From positions 1 through 34,585 of the forward strand of contig SZWC01000093.1 of assembly GCA_023375785.1 (NCBI GenBank): a stretch of DNA of 34,585 nt, read 5' to 3'. Position numbers and translations under genes: made by a program. Under the pieces are notes generated by a model that searched no databases, was not told where the DNA came from, and saw only the letters and a list, made by a program, of their open reading frames with translations. This document shows positions 23,505-32,275 of this stretch, piece after piece (the first letter of the stretch is position 1; the number at the start of each line of letters is the position of its first letter). The stretch is from Penium margaritaceum. Lineage: Eukaryota > Streptophyta > Zygnematophyceae > Desmidiales > Peniaceae.

Positions 23505-26500
23505 TCATTTCTTTTTCCGTTGCTCCTCCCGCTGCTCCTCCGTTGCTGCTGCTAGTGGTGCTTGCGCCTCGGGCGCCGTGCCGGCAGCAGCTGCCGTAGA
23601 AGGCAGCACCTCTTGTCCCCGGTGCTCTGCTACTGGTGCTGGTGGCGTTGGCGCTTTGGATGCCGCACCGGGTGCAGTTACCGCAAAAGGCAGCACCTCC
23701 TGTCTCCGCTGCTCTGTTGCTGCTACTGGTGGCACTGGCGCTCCGGGCGCCGCGCCGGGTGCAGCTACCGCAGAAGGCAACACCACCTATCCCCGCTCCT
23801 CTGCTGGTGCTCGTGGTGGCGCTGGCACTCCGGGCGTCGCGCCGGGTGCAGCTGTCGTAGAAGGCAGCACCCCCTGCTCCCGCTGGTTTGCTACTACTGC
23901 CAATGGTGCTGGTGCTCCAGGCGCTGCGCCAGGTGCAGCTTTCTCAGAAGGCACCACCTCTTATCACTGCTGCTCTGCTGCTGCTGCTGGTGGCGCTGGC
24001 ACTCCGGGTGTCGCGCCGGGTGCAGCTGCCACAGGAGGCAGCACCTCGTACCCCCGCTGCTCTGCTGCTGGTGGCGCTGGCACTCCAGGCACCACGCCGG
24101 GTGTGGCTGCCGCAATAGGCAGCGCCTCTTGTCCCCGCTACTCTGCTGCTGCTGGCGGTGCTTGCGCCTCAAGCGCCACGTCGGGTGCAGTTGCAGCAGA
24201 AGGCAACATCTCCTGCTCCCGCTGTTCTACGTCTGCTGCCGATGGTGCTGGCGCTCCGACGCCACGCCAGGTGTAGCTGCCGCAAAAGGCAGCGTCTCCT
24301 GTCCCCGCTGCTCTGCTGCTGCTGCTGGTGGCGTTGGCACTCCGGGCGCCACGCCGGGTACAGCTGCTGTAGGAGGCAGCACCTCCTGCTCCCGCTGCTC
24401 TGCTGCTGTTGCCGATGGTGCTGGCGCTCCGGGTGCCGCGCCGGGTGCAGCTGTCGCAGACGGCAGCACCTCTTGCTCCCGCTGCTTTGCTGCTGCTGCC
24501 GATGGTGCTAGCGCTCTGAGCGCCGCGCCAGGTGCAGTTGCCATAGAAGGCAACGCCTCTTGTTTGCGCTGCTCTACTGTTGCTGCTGGTGGCACTGGCG
24601 CTCCGGGTACCGCGCCGGGTGCGGCTGCCGTAGAAGACAGCGCCTCTTGTCCCCGCTACTCTGCTGTTGTTTCTCGTGGTGCTTGCGCTACGAGCGCCGC
24701 GTCGAGTGCAGCTGCCGCAGAAGGCAGCACCTCTTGCTCCCGCTGTTCTGCTGCTGCTGCCGATGGTGCTGGTGCTCCGGGCGCCACGCAAGGTGCAACT
24801 GCCGCAAAAGGCAGTGCACCCTGTCCCCGCTGCTCTGCTGCTGTTGCTGGAGGCGTTGGCGCTTCGGGCGCCGCGCCGGGTGCGGCTACCGCAGAAGGCA
24901 ACGCCTCTTGTCTCCGCTGCTCTGCTGCTGCTGCTACTGCTAGTACATGCGCATCGGGCGCCACGCCGGGTGCAGCTGCCGCAGAAGGCAGCACCTTCTA
25001 TCTCCGCTGCTCTGCTGCTGCTGGTGGTGGCTCTGGCGCTCTGAGCGCCACGCTGGGTGTAGCTGCCGCAGAAGGCAGCACCTTCTATCTCCGCTGCTCT
25101 GCTGCTGCTGCTACTGCTAGTACATGCGCATCGGGCGCCACGCCGGGTGCAGCTGCCGCAGAAGGCAGCACCTTCTATCTCCGCTGCTCTGCTGCTGCTG
25201 GTGGTGGCTCTGGCGCTCTGAGCGCCACGCCGGGTGTAGCTGCCGCAGAAAGCAGCACCTCCTGTCCCCGCTCCTCTGCTGTTGCTGCTGGTGGCGCTGG
25301 CACTCCGGGCGCCGTGCTGGGTGTAGCTGCCGCAGAAGGCAGCACCTCCTACTCCCGCTGCTATGCTGCTGCTGCCAATGGTGCTAGCGCTCCGGGCGCC
25401 GCGCCAGGTGCAGCTGCCGCTGAAGGTACCGCCTCTTGTCCCCGCTGCTCTACTGCTGCTACTGGTGGTGTTTGCGCCTCGAGCACCGCGCCGGGTGCAG
25501 CTGCCATAGAAGGCAGCACCTCCTGCTCCCGCTGCTCTGCTGCTGCTGCCGATGGTGCTGGCGCTCCGGGCGCTGTGCCAAGTGCAACTGCCGCAGAATG
25601 CAGCACATCTTGTTCCCACTGCCCTGCTGCTGCTGGTGGTGGCACTGGCGCTCCGGGGGCCGCGCCAGGTGCAGTTGCCCCAGAAGGCAGCATCTCCTAC
25701 TCCTGTTGTTTTGCTGCTGCTGCCGATGGTGTTGGCGCTTCGGGCGCCGCGCCAGGTGCAGCTGCCGCATAAGGCAGCGCCTCCTGTCCCCACTGCTCTG
25801 CTGCTGCTGCTAGTGGCGCTCGCGCTCCGGACGCCGCGCCAGGTGTAGATGCCGTAGGAGGCAGCACCTCCTGCTCCCACTGCTTTGCTGCTGCTGCCGA
25901 TGGTGCTCGCTCTCTATGCGCCGCGCCGGGTGCAGCTGCCGCTGTCGGCAACACCTCCTGCTCCCGCTGCTTTGCTGCTGCTGCCGATGGTGCTGGCGCT
26001 CCGAGCGCCGTGCCAGGTGCAGTTACCGCAGAAGGCAGTGCCTCCTGTCCCCGCTGTTCTACTACTGCTGCTGGTGGCGCTAGCACTCCGGGCACCATGT
26101 CGGGTGTGGTTGCCGTAGAAGGCAGTCCTCCTGTCCCCACTGCTTTGCTGCTTCTGCTCGTGGTACTAGCGCCTTGAGCGCCATGTCGGGTGCAAGTGCC
26201 GTAGAAGGCAGCACCTCCTGCTCCCGCTGTTCTGCTGCTGCTGCCGATGGTGCTGGCGCTCCGGGCGCCACGCCAAGTGTAGCTGCCGCACAAGGCAGCG
26301 CCTCCTGTCCCCGCTGCTCTGCTGCTGCTGCTGGAGGCGTTGGTGCTTCGGGCGCCGCGCCGGATGCGGCTGCCGCAGAAGGAAGCGCTTCTTGTCCCCG
26401 CTGCTCTGCTGCTGCTGCTGCTGGTGCTTACGCCTCGGGCTCCGCGTCGCGTGCAGCTGCCGCATAAGGCAGCACCTCCAATCCCCGCTGCTCTGTTGCT

Positions 26501-27115
26501 GTTGCTCGTGGCGCTGGCACTCCGGGCGCCGCGCCGGGTGCAGCTGCTGCAGAAGGCAGTACCTCCTGTCCCCGCTGCTCTGCTATTGCTCCTGGTGGCG
26601 CTGGCACTCCGGGCACCGCGCCGGGTGCAGTTGCCGCAGAAGGTAGCACCTCCTGCTCCCGCTGCTATGCTGCTTTTGCCGATGGTGCTGGCGCTCCGGG
26701 TGCCGCGCTAGGTGCAGCTGCCGCAGAAGGCACCGCCTCCTGTCCCCGCTGCTCTGCTGCTACTACTGGTGGTGCTTGCGCCTCGGGCACCACGCCGGGT
26801 GCAGCTGCCATAGAAGGCAATACATCTTGCTCCCGTTGCTCTGCTACTGCTGCCGATGGTGCTGGCGCTTTGGGCACCGCGCCACGTGCAGTTGCAGCAA
26901 AAGGCAGCACATCTTGTCCCCACTACTCTGCTGCTGCTGCTGGTGGTGCTGGCGCTCCGGGCGCCGCGCCGGGTGTAGTTGCCGCATAAGGCAGCACCTC
27001 CCGCTCTCGCTGCTCTGCTGCTGCTGCCGATGGTGCTGGCGCTCCGGGCACCGTGCCGGGTGCAACTTCCGTAGAAGGCAGCGCCTCCTGTCTCTGCTGC
27101 TGGGGTCTCCCGGGG
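23505..27115 (-). repeat. 87-bp (29-codon) minisatellite, about 41 units
   Basis: GGCAGCACC-type landmarks recur at 23602, 23689 and 23776, exactly 87 bp apart, through to about 27110. Read on the minus strand each unit encodes a peptide of the form EQRGQEVLPSAAAAPGA followed by APGAPAPPAAAA, which is Ala/Pro/Gly-rich with a short charged EQR-QE segment. Unit lengths vary mostly by multiples of 3, as expected if the repeat was once translated. However, the frame carrying this peptide changes at about 26130 and about 24255 (the latter a 1-bp loss near 24258), and several CAG codons have become TAG. The frame ends at 23505 in a Glu/Arg/Lys-rich tail, EEQREEQRKKK. Other frames on both strands are also open because the repeat lacks stops. 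A 177-bp sub-duplication lies near 24930-25280. Confidence 0.9.
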
Positions 27116-27177
27116 TGCACTATTGATGTTATCGCGGCCGATAGCAATAGGTCCAGGCCATGTTCAGCATCTGCCAC
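23505..27177 (-). pseudogene. Decayed repeat-protein frame through the 87-bp minisatellite
   Basis: If the minisatellite was once coding, the minus strand is the better candidate. Its EQR-QE-LPS-AAAAPGAA-PGAPAP frame starts in unique sequence (HPGRPQQQRQEALPS near 27120), and its last unit leads into a non-repeat basic tail and a stop at 23505. Two net frameshifts (about 26130 and about 24255) and multiple nonsense codons, mostly TAG where other units have CAG, prevent a full-length product. What remains is open segments of roughly 60-110 codons. The predicted product would be a low-complexity, probably disordered Ala/Pro/Gly/Gln/Glu protein of about 1,200 residues. No family is recognised. 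Alternatively the array is simply a non-coding GC-rich minisatellite whose 3-fold periodicity keeps frames open. Confidence 0.35.
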
Positions 27178-27818
27178 TGTTGATCATCTGTCGTACATGG
27201 TATTATCGCAGCGTGTGGCCGCTGCGCCCGCCTTTGTCGCGTGTCTGTCGTTGCTACACCAAGTGTCGCTCCAAGACTCTGGTGTGCCTGCTTTGCTTCT
27301 GACACTGGTTGTCCCGGAGCCTCGGGCACCACATTTGCCGCGGCCCCGCAGGGAGGCCGCTGTTGCTGGACTTCTGGTACAATCCTTGACGTCGCCTCCT
27401 CAGTGGTCTTGAGCCGCCGGGTAGGGAGCTTATCTTTCCCAGCCCGACGTCACTTATTGGTGATGCCTTCCATCTCTTCCACAGCATGTCCTGCCCCTTC
27501 CTCTGCTGCCCTTTCTTGCTCCTCCTGTTGTTGTGGTGTTGCACTTGCCCTAGCTTCCTGCTCGTGTACTTCCTTGTCTTGTTGTATGAGGGAATGCACC
27601 CGAATACCCGACGAAACAACCCGGGTCCTCCCGGCCGAAGGCTCAGGTCTGTCGGCCGCAGGAACTGCAGTTGTGGTGATTGGTGGAGAAGGGCGGTGTG
27701 GGCAATGGGGAGACTCAGACATCCCTGGAAACGTAGCTGCCACTTCCTCCACGTCGTTATCAACACTGATGCGGGGCGGGTGTCGCCTGGCCGCGAGGGC
27801 CTGCCAACGGACCGGGAG
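27129..27818 (-). pseudogene. Hypothetical non-repetitive ORF with internal TGA
   Basis: On the minus strand one frame runs from the decamer boundary at 27818 to a TAA at 27129-27131, interrupted only by a TGA at 27450-27452. The first part (about 122 codons) has proline-rich stretches (PHCPHRPSPPITTTAVP) and a Gln/Glu-rich segment (ATPQQQEEQERAAEEGAG). The second (about 106 codons) is Gln/Ala-rich and ends with a Trp-containing DDQQWQMLNMAWTYCYRPR. No known domain is recognised. It precedes the minisatellite frame on the same strand but in a different phase, so the two could be exons of one gene: AAGTGACG at the TGA could serve as a splice donor, but I cannot show it. No convincing start codon exists; upstream the frame simply continues into decamer repeats. 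Confidence 0.35.
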
Positions 27819-27822
27819 CTTA

Positions 27823-30113
27823 TGAGTGGTTGCAAACAATTGTGAGTGGCTGCGAGTGGTTATGATTGGTTGCAAGTGGTTGCGAGTGCTTGCAAGTATT
27901 TGTGAGTGGTTGTGAGTGGTTGCGAGTGGTTGTGAGTGCTTGCGAGTGGTTGTTAGTGGTTGCGAGTGGTTGCGAGTGGTTGCAAGTCGCTGCCAGTGGT
28001 TGCAAGTGGTTGTGAGTGGTTGCAAGTGCTTGCCAGTGGTTGCGAGTGGTTGTGAGTGGTTGCGAGTGGTTGCGAGTGGTTGCGAGTAGTTGCGAGTGGT
28101 TGCGAGTGGTTGCGAGTGGTTGCGAGTGGTTGTGAGTGGTTGCGAGTGGTTGCGAGTGGTTGCAAGTGGTTGGGAGTGGTTGCGAGTGGTTACGAGTGGT
28201 TACAAGTGGTTGGGAGGGGTTGCGAGTGGTTACGAGTGGTTGCGAGATGTTGTGAGTGGTTGCGAGTGGTTGTGAGTGCTTGCGAGTGGTTGTGAGTTGT
28301 CTCGAGTGGTTGCGAGTGGTTGCAAGTGGCTGCGAGTGGTTGCGAGTGGTTGCGAGTAGTTGCGAGTGGTTGCGAGTAGTTGTGACTGGTAGTGAGTGGT
28401 TGAGAGTGGTTGCGAGTGGTTACGAGTGGTTACAAGTGGTTGGGAGGGGTTGCGAGTGGTTACGAGTGGTTGCGAGATGTTGTGAGTGGTTGCGAGTGGT
28501 TGTGAGTGCTTGCGAGTGGTTGTGAGTTGTCTCGAGTGGTTGCGAGTGGTTGCAAGTGGCTGCGAGTGGTTGCGAGTGGTTGCGAGTAGTTGCGAGTGGT
28601 TGCGAGTAGTTGTGACTGGTAGTGAGTGGTTGAGAGTGGTTGCGAGTGGTTACGAGTGGTTACAAGTGGTTGGGAGGGGTTGCGAGTGGTTACGAGTGGT
28701 TGCGAGATGTTGTGAGTGGTTGCGAGTGGTTGTGAGTGCTTGCGAGTGGTTGTGAGTTGTCTCGAGTGGTTGCGAGTGGTTGCAAGTGGCTGCGAGTGGT
28801 TGCGAGTGGTTGCGAGTAGTTGCGAGTGGTTGCGAGTAGTTGTGACTGGTAGTGAGTGGTTGAGAGTGGTTGCGAGTGGTTACGAGTGGTTACAAGTGGT
28901 TGGGAGGGGTTGCGAGTGGTTACGAGTGGTTGCGAGATGTTGTGAGTGGTTGCGAGTGGTTGTGAGTGCTTGCGAGTGGTTGTGAGTTGTCTCGAGTGGT
29001 TGCGAGTGGTTGCAAGTGGCTGCGAGTGGTTGCGAGTGGTTGCGAGTAGTTGCGAGTGGTTGCGAGTAGTTGTGACTGGTAGTGAGTGGTTGAGAGTGGT
29101 TGCGAGTGGTTACGAGTGGTTACAAGTGGTTGGGAGGGGTTGCGAGTGGTTACGAGTGGTTGCGAGATGTTGTGAGTGGTTGCGAGTGGTTGTGAGTGCT
29201 TGCGAGTGGTTGTGAGTTGTCTCGAGTGGTTGCGAGTGGTTGCAAGTGGCTGCGAGTGGTTGCGAGTGGTTGCGAGTAGTTGCGAGTGGTTGCGAGTAGT
29301 TGTGACTGGTAGTGAGTGGTTGAGAGTGGTTGCGAGTGGTTACGAGTGGTTACAAGTGGTTGGGAGGGGTTGCGAGTGGTTACGAGTGGTTGCGAGATGT
29401 TGTGAGTGGTTGCGAGTGGTTGTGAGTGCTTGCGAGTGGTTGTGAGTTGTCTCGAGTGGTTGCGAGTGGTTGCAAGTGGCTGCGAGTGGTTGCGAGTGGT
29501 TGCGAGTAGTTGCGAGTGGTTGCGAGTAGTTGTGACTGGTAGTGAGTGGTTGAGAGTGGTTGCGAGTGGTTACGAGTGGTTACAAGTGGTTGGGAGGGGT
29601 TGCGAGTGGTTACGAGTGGTTGCGAGATGTTGTGAGTGGTTGCGAGTGGTTGTGAGTGCTTGCGAGTGGTTGTGAGTTGTCTCGAGTGGTTGCGAGTGGT
29701 TGCAAGTGGCTGCGAGTGGTTGCGAGTGGTTGCGAGTAGTTGCGAGTGGTTGCGAGTAGTTGTGACTGGTAGTGAGTGGTTGAGAGTGGTTGCGAGTGGT
29801 TACGAGTGGTTACAAGTGGTTGGGAGGGGTTGCGAGTGGTTACGAGTGGTTGCGAGATGTTGTGAGTGGTTGCGAGTGGTTGTGAGTGGTTGCGAGTGGT
29901 TATGAGTGGTTGCGACTGGTTGCAAGTGGTTCCAAGTGGTTGCGAGTGGTTGCGAGTGGCTGTAAGTGGTTGCAAGTAGTTGCAAGTGGTTGCGAGTGGT
30001 TGCGAGTGGTTTCGAGTGGTTGCAAGTGGCTGCGAGTGGTTGCGAGTGGTTGGAAGTGGTTGCAAGTGGTTGCGAGTTGTTGCAAGTGATTGCAAGTGGT
30101 TGCAAGTGATTGC
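27823..30113 (-). repeat. Decamer tandem array, reverse orientation (right arm)
   Basis: The unit is TGCGAGTGGT on the plus strand, the reverse complement of the left-arm decamer, with mirror variants TGCAAGTGGT, TGTGAGTGGT and TACGAGTGGT. The plus strand is now G-rich. The array begins abruptly after ACCGGGAGCTTA and ends at 30113, where the copia LTR starts. As in the left arm, all frames give decapeptide repeats (WLRVVASGCE or LATTRNHSQP), so the open frames here are not genes. Confidence 0.97.
28181..29888 (-). repeat. 230-bp higher-order repeat, about 7.4 copies
   Basis: Twenty-three decamers form a 230-bp unit. The marker TGGGAGGGGT occurs at 28211, 28441, 28671, 28901, 29131, 29361, 29591 and 29821, always 230 bp apart. 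Other per-unit markers are TGAGTTGTCTCGAGTGG and TGTGACTGGTAGTGAGTGG. I see no differences between full copies. The last partial copy ends at about 29888, where TGTGAGTGCT becomes TGTGAGTGGT. The unit differs from both higher-order repeats of the left arm. Confidence 0.95.
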
Positions 30114-30114
30114 T

Positions 30115-30132
30115 GTTAGCTACTGAGCTAAC
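30115..30132. repeat. Perfect 7-bp inverted repeat at the LTR terminus
   Basis: GTTAGCT, a 4-nt spacer (ACTG), then AGCTAAC lies one base inside the LTR end. It might act as an end-recognition feature or an RNA hairpin at the 3' end of U5; function is unproven. Confidence 0.7.
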
Positions 30133-30340
30133 CACCTATGGCCGCAAAACCGAAAAGCTCACAAAGGTTTTTAGGCCTTCTTCCTTTGTTGACATGTGTC
30201 ATGCACCCCAGACTTAATCAGGCATACACTTCACCTTCAAGAGTACTAACGCCTTGACATTACATCTCAAGAAGTGCTCAAGTCGTCAATACGCAAGAGA
30301 GCATCAAGCAAGGGTTGATTGATCAGCATGCAAGACAAGT

Positions 30341-30350
30341 CTTTTTATAG
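30341..30350 (-). promoter_or_regulatory. Probable LTR TATA box
   Basis: The minus strand reads CTATAAAAAG. It lies about 410 bp from the U3 end of the 646-bp LTR, a plausible place for the core promoter. Transcription would start about 25-35 bp downstream, near 30310-30315, and proceed through U5 towards lower coordinates in this LTR. Confidence 0.65.
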
Positions 30351-30490
30351 CTGTCTGTCCAGTCCTAGACCTCAAAAGCACATTCCTGGGAAGTGGCCTG
30401 AACCAGCCACATCACCAATAGACTTGCACTGTGGACTTGACACATAAGCATCCTAGTGTCAAGGTGACAGACCAACCATGTAGTGTCCAA

Positions 30491-30521
30491 GAAGCTTCGG
30501 AATTTCTTTCTTGGAAGCTTC
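30491..30521. promoter_or_regulatory. Paired GAAGCTTC motifs (heat-shock-element-like) in U3
   Basis: Two copies of the palindrome GAAGCTTC, at 30491-30498 and 30514-30521, fit the nGAAnnTTCn core of a heat-shock element. They lie 140-170 bp upstream of the TATA box. Binding by heat-shock factor is only inferred; the motif is short and the spacing between copies is not canonical. Confidence 0.35.
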
Positions 30522-30625
30522 CACGGCAAACAAGATATGCATGGGGCCAGGATCGACCTCATGACCTCTCACTTGGCCAAATGAACAAAATGGCCAAGGT
30601 AACCACTCACCCACATGGTGTACTC

Positions 30626-30735
30626 AGAGGTCATATCTCACAAGAGACAGAGCATAGTTGAGTCACACTACAACGGATCTAGGGGTCATACCTCCACAAG
30701 GGGTAGAGCATTCCTGATCTGTCCTACAACAGTGA
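30626..30735 (-). repeat. Imperfect tandem repeat of about 55 bp in U3
   Basis: Two adjacent stretches share the order GGTCATA, CTC, ACAAG, AGAGCAT and CTACAAC at an offset of about 55 bp (first near 30628, second near 30683). Short tandem repeats of this kind are common in U3 enhancers of LTR elements. Boundaries are approximate. Confidence 0.6.
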
Positions 30736-30759
30736 ACAAGGGGCAAAAAACATTCAACA

Positions 30760-30775
30760 AATATCTCCCTTGTAC
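30760..30775 (-). promoter_or_regulatory. Polypurine tract
   Basis: The minus strand reads ACAAGGGAGATATT directly before the LTR start TGTTGAATG. A purine-rich run abutting the 3' LTR is where plus-strand cDNA synthesis is primed in LTR elements. It follows the pol stop codon by about 20 bp. Confidence 0.7.
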
Positions 30776-30794
30776 CTTGCGTCAGTGACAATCA

Positions 30795-32090
30795 TCATTC
30801 GTCATCGCTTGTGTTGACCATGCCGACACCTTGCCTGCCCGCCTGGTGGAGATCCTTGTCCAGTGGCTTTGTAAGCATGTCAGCCCGGTTCCGCTTGGTG
30901 CCGACATACTCGAGCTCCACTGTCTGCTTGTAGACCAAGTCTTGAGCGTAGTGGTAGCGGATCTCGATGTGCTTTGTACGCCTGGACAGGACGGGGTTCT
31001 TTGACATGTCAATGGCGCTCATGTTGTCAATCTTGATGACCGTCGCCGTTGCCTGTGGTGCCTTCATCTCGGATAGCAAGCTTCGTAGCCACTGCATCTC
31101 TTTACACACCTCAGCCAAGGCGATGTACTCAGCTTCAGCTGTTGACAAAGAGACACATTCCTGCTTGCGACTTGCCCAACTGACTGCACCTCCATTCAAC
31201 ATACACACAAAGCCGGAGGTATATTTTCTGTCATCGATATTCCCTCCCCAATCAGCATCAGTGTAGCACATGAGACGGAGTGATGCGGATCCAACGATGC
31301 CTCCAAACTGGAGCCCCACGTGCCGCGTCCCCTGAAGGTAGCGCATGATGCGCTTCACGGCCTGCCAGTGAACTGGACCAGGATTGGCCACAACCCGGCT
31401 CACCTGCCCAACAGCATGGGCTATATCTGGTCGGATGGCGACCATGGCATACATCAGACTGCCCACTGCAGAGTGATATGGGATGTCCAACATGTCAGGT
31501 TTCTCCGCTTTGTTGGATGGGGACATGGAGGTGGAGAGTTTGCACTCCGAGCTCATGGGTGTGCTGGCAGGTTTGCAATCTGCCATGTCGTATCGTTTGA
31601 GGATGGAGTCGATGTATTTTGTCTGGTTCAGGCTGATGGTACCTGCTGCTCTGTCGTGCTTGATTGCAATTCCAAGATAGAAGTCAAGAGGACCCATGTC
31701 CTTCATCTTGAATCTGCTACTCAGCTGCCCCTTGAGATCGTCTAGCAGCTGCGTTGAAGAGGAGCATAGAATCAGGTCATCAACGTACAAGGCGACCAAC
31801 ATAGTCCCTTTGTCACTCTCATGCACGTACATGCTAGAGTCATTGTCGCAGTGCATGAAGGACTCCTTGGCCATGAAGGTGTCCATCTCCTGGTACCAAA
31901 GTCTTGGCGCTTGTTTTAGCCCATAGAGTGCCTTCACCAATCTACACACCTTGCCCTGAGGAGCATCAACCCCCTCCGGAACCTCCATCAATACCTCCTT
32001 GTCAAGTTTGCCGTAAAGGAAGGCTGTCTTGACATCCATCTGGTGGACCTCCATGTTCTCGGCAGCAGCAATGGCGAGCATTGACCGGAT
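30795..32090 (-). pseudogene. pol: copia pol, reverse transcriptase C-terminal part and RNase H
   Basis: The open frame starts upstream of MLAIAAAENMEVHQMDVKTA (Met at 32081) and ends at the stop at 30795. Reverse-transcriptase motifs visible are the first catalytic Asp in HQMDVKTAFL, the ALYGLKQAPRLWY block, and the YVDD catalytic box (31787-31776). RNase H follows with YTDADWGG, the STAEAEY acidic motif, KIDNMSAI, and a C-terminal block ending RADMLTKPLD typical of copia. The protein would copy element RNA into cDNA and degrade the RNA template. This frame is out of phase with the upstream pol frame only because 185 bp (a 184-bp duplicate plus N) has been inserted at 32091. The frame itself has no stops, so this domain looks intact. 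Confidence 0.93.
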
Positions 32091-32275
32091 NGCGCTTGTT
32101 TTAGCCCATTGAGTGCCTTCACCAATCTACACACCTTGCCCTGAGGAGCATCAACCCCCTCCGGAACCTCCATCAATACCTCCTTGTCAAGTTTGCCGTA
32201 AAGGAAGGCTGTCTTGACATCCATCTGGTGGACCTCCATGTTCTCGGCAGCAGCAATGGCGAGCATTGACCGGAT
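31907..32275 (-). repeat. 184-bp direct duplication flanking a single N (assembly join)
   Basis: Bases 31907-32090 and 32092-32275 are the same 184 bp, separated by one N at 32091. I see one difference: A at 31925 against T at 32110, which changes the conserved Tyr in ALYGLKQA to Asn in the right copy. Both copies encode the same start of the reverse transcriptase. Collapsing them puts upstream and downstream pol in one phase, so this is most simply an unmerged overlap between two contigs. Confidence 0.93.
32091..32091. other. Ambiguous base / scaffold join
   Basis: This is the only N in the window. It sits exactly between the two copies of the 184-bp duplication, as expected for a nominal gap inserted where two overlapping contigs were joined. 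Confidence 0.9.

Larger units (their letters stand above)
30114..30759 (-). repeat. 3' long terminal repeat (about 646 bp)
   Basis: On the plus strand the segment begins TGTTAGC immediately after the decamer array and ends ATTCAACA next to the purine tract, giving the expected TG...CA ends with short inverted TGTT/AACA termini. It lies just downstream of the pol stop. It contains a minus-strand TATA box (30341-30350), two GAAGCTTC motifs upstream of it, and an imperfect tandem repeat of about 55 bp in U3. The partner LTR is outside the window, so the exact ends are inferred from terminal dinucleotides and context. Confidence 0.82.

Noticed and set aside
23562-25772. A 736-codon plus-strand frame through the 87-bp minisatellite
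   Set aside because: It crosses the minisatellite indel near 24258 by changing from a Cys/Arg/His-rich to an Ala/Gly-rich peptide, so the same DNA unit is read in two phases. There is no non-repeat N- or C-terminal domain. The long openness comes from GC-rich repeat composition.
24138-25880. A 580-codon minus-strand frame encoding Arg-Gly-Ala-Arg-Ser-Ala repeats
   Set aside because: It overlaps the better-supported EQR-QE-LPS frame, begins and ends inside the repeat, and lacks flanking coding sequence.
32091-32091. A genuine frameshift inactivating reverse transcriptase
   Set aside because: The phase change equals the 185-bp insertion made by a duplicated contig end plus N; collapsing it restores the frame.
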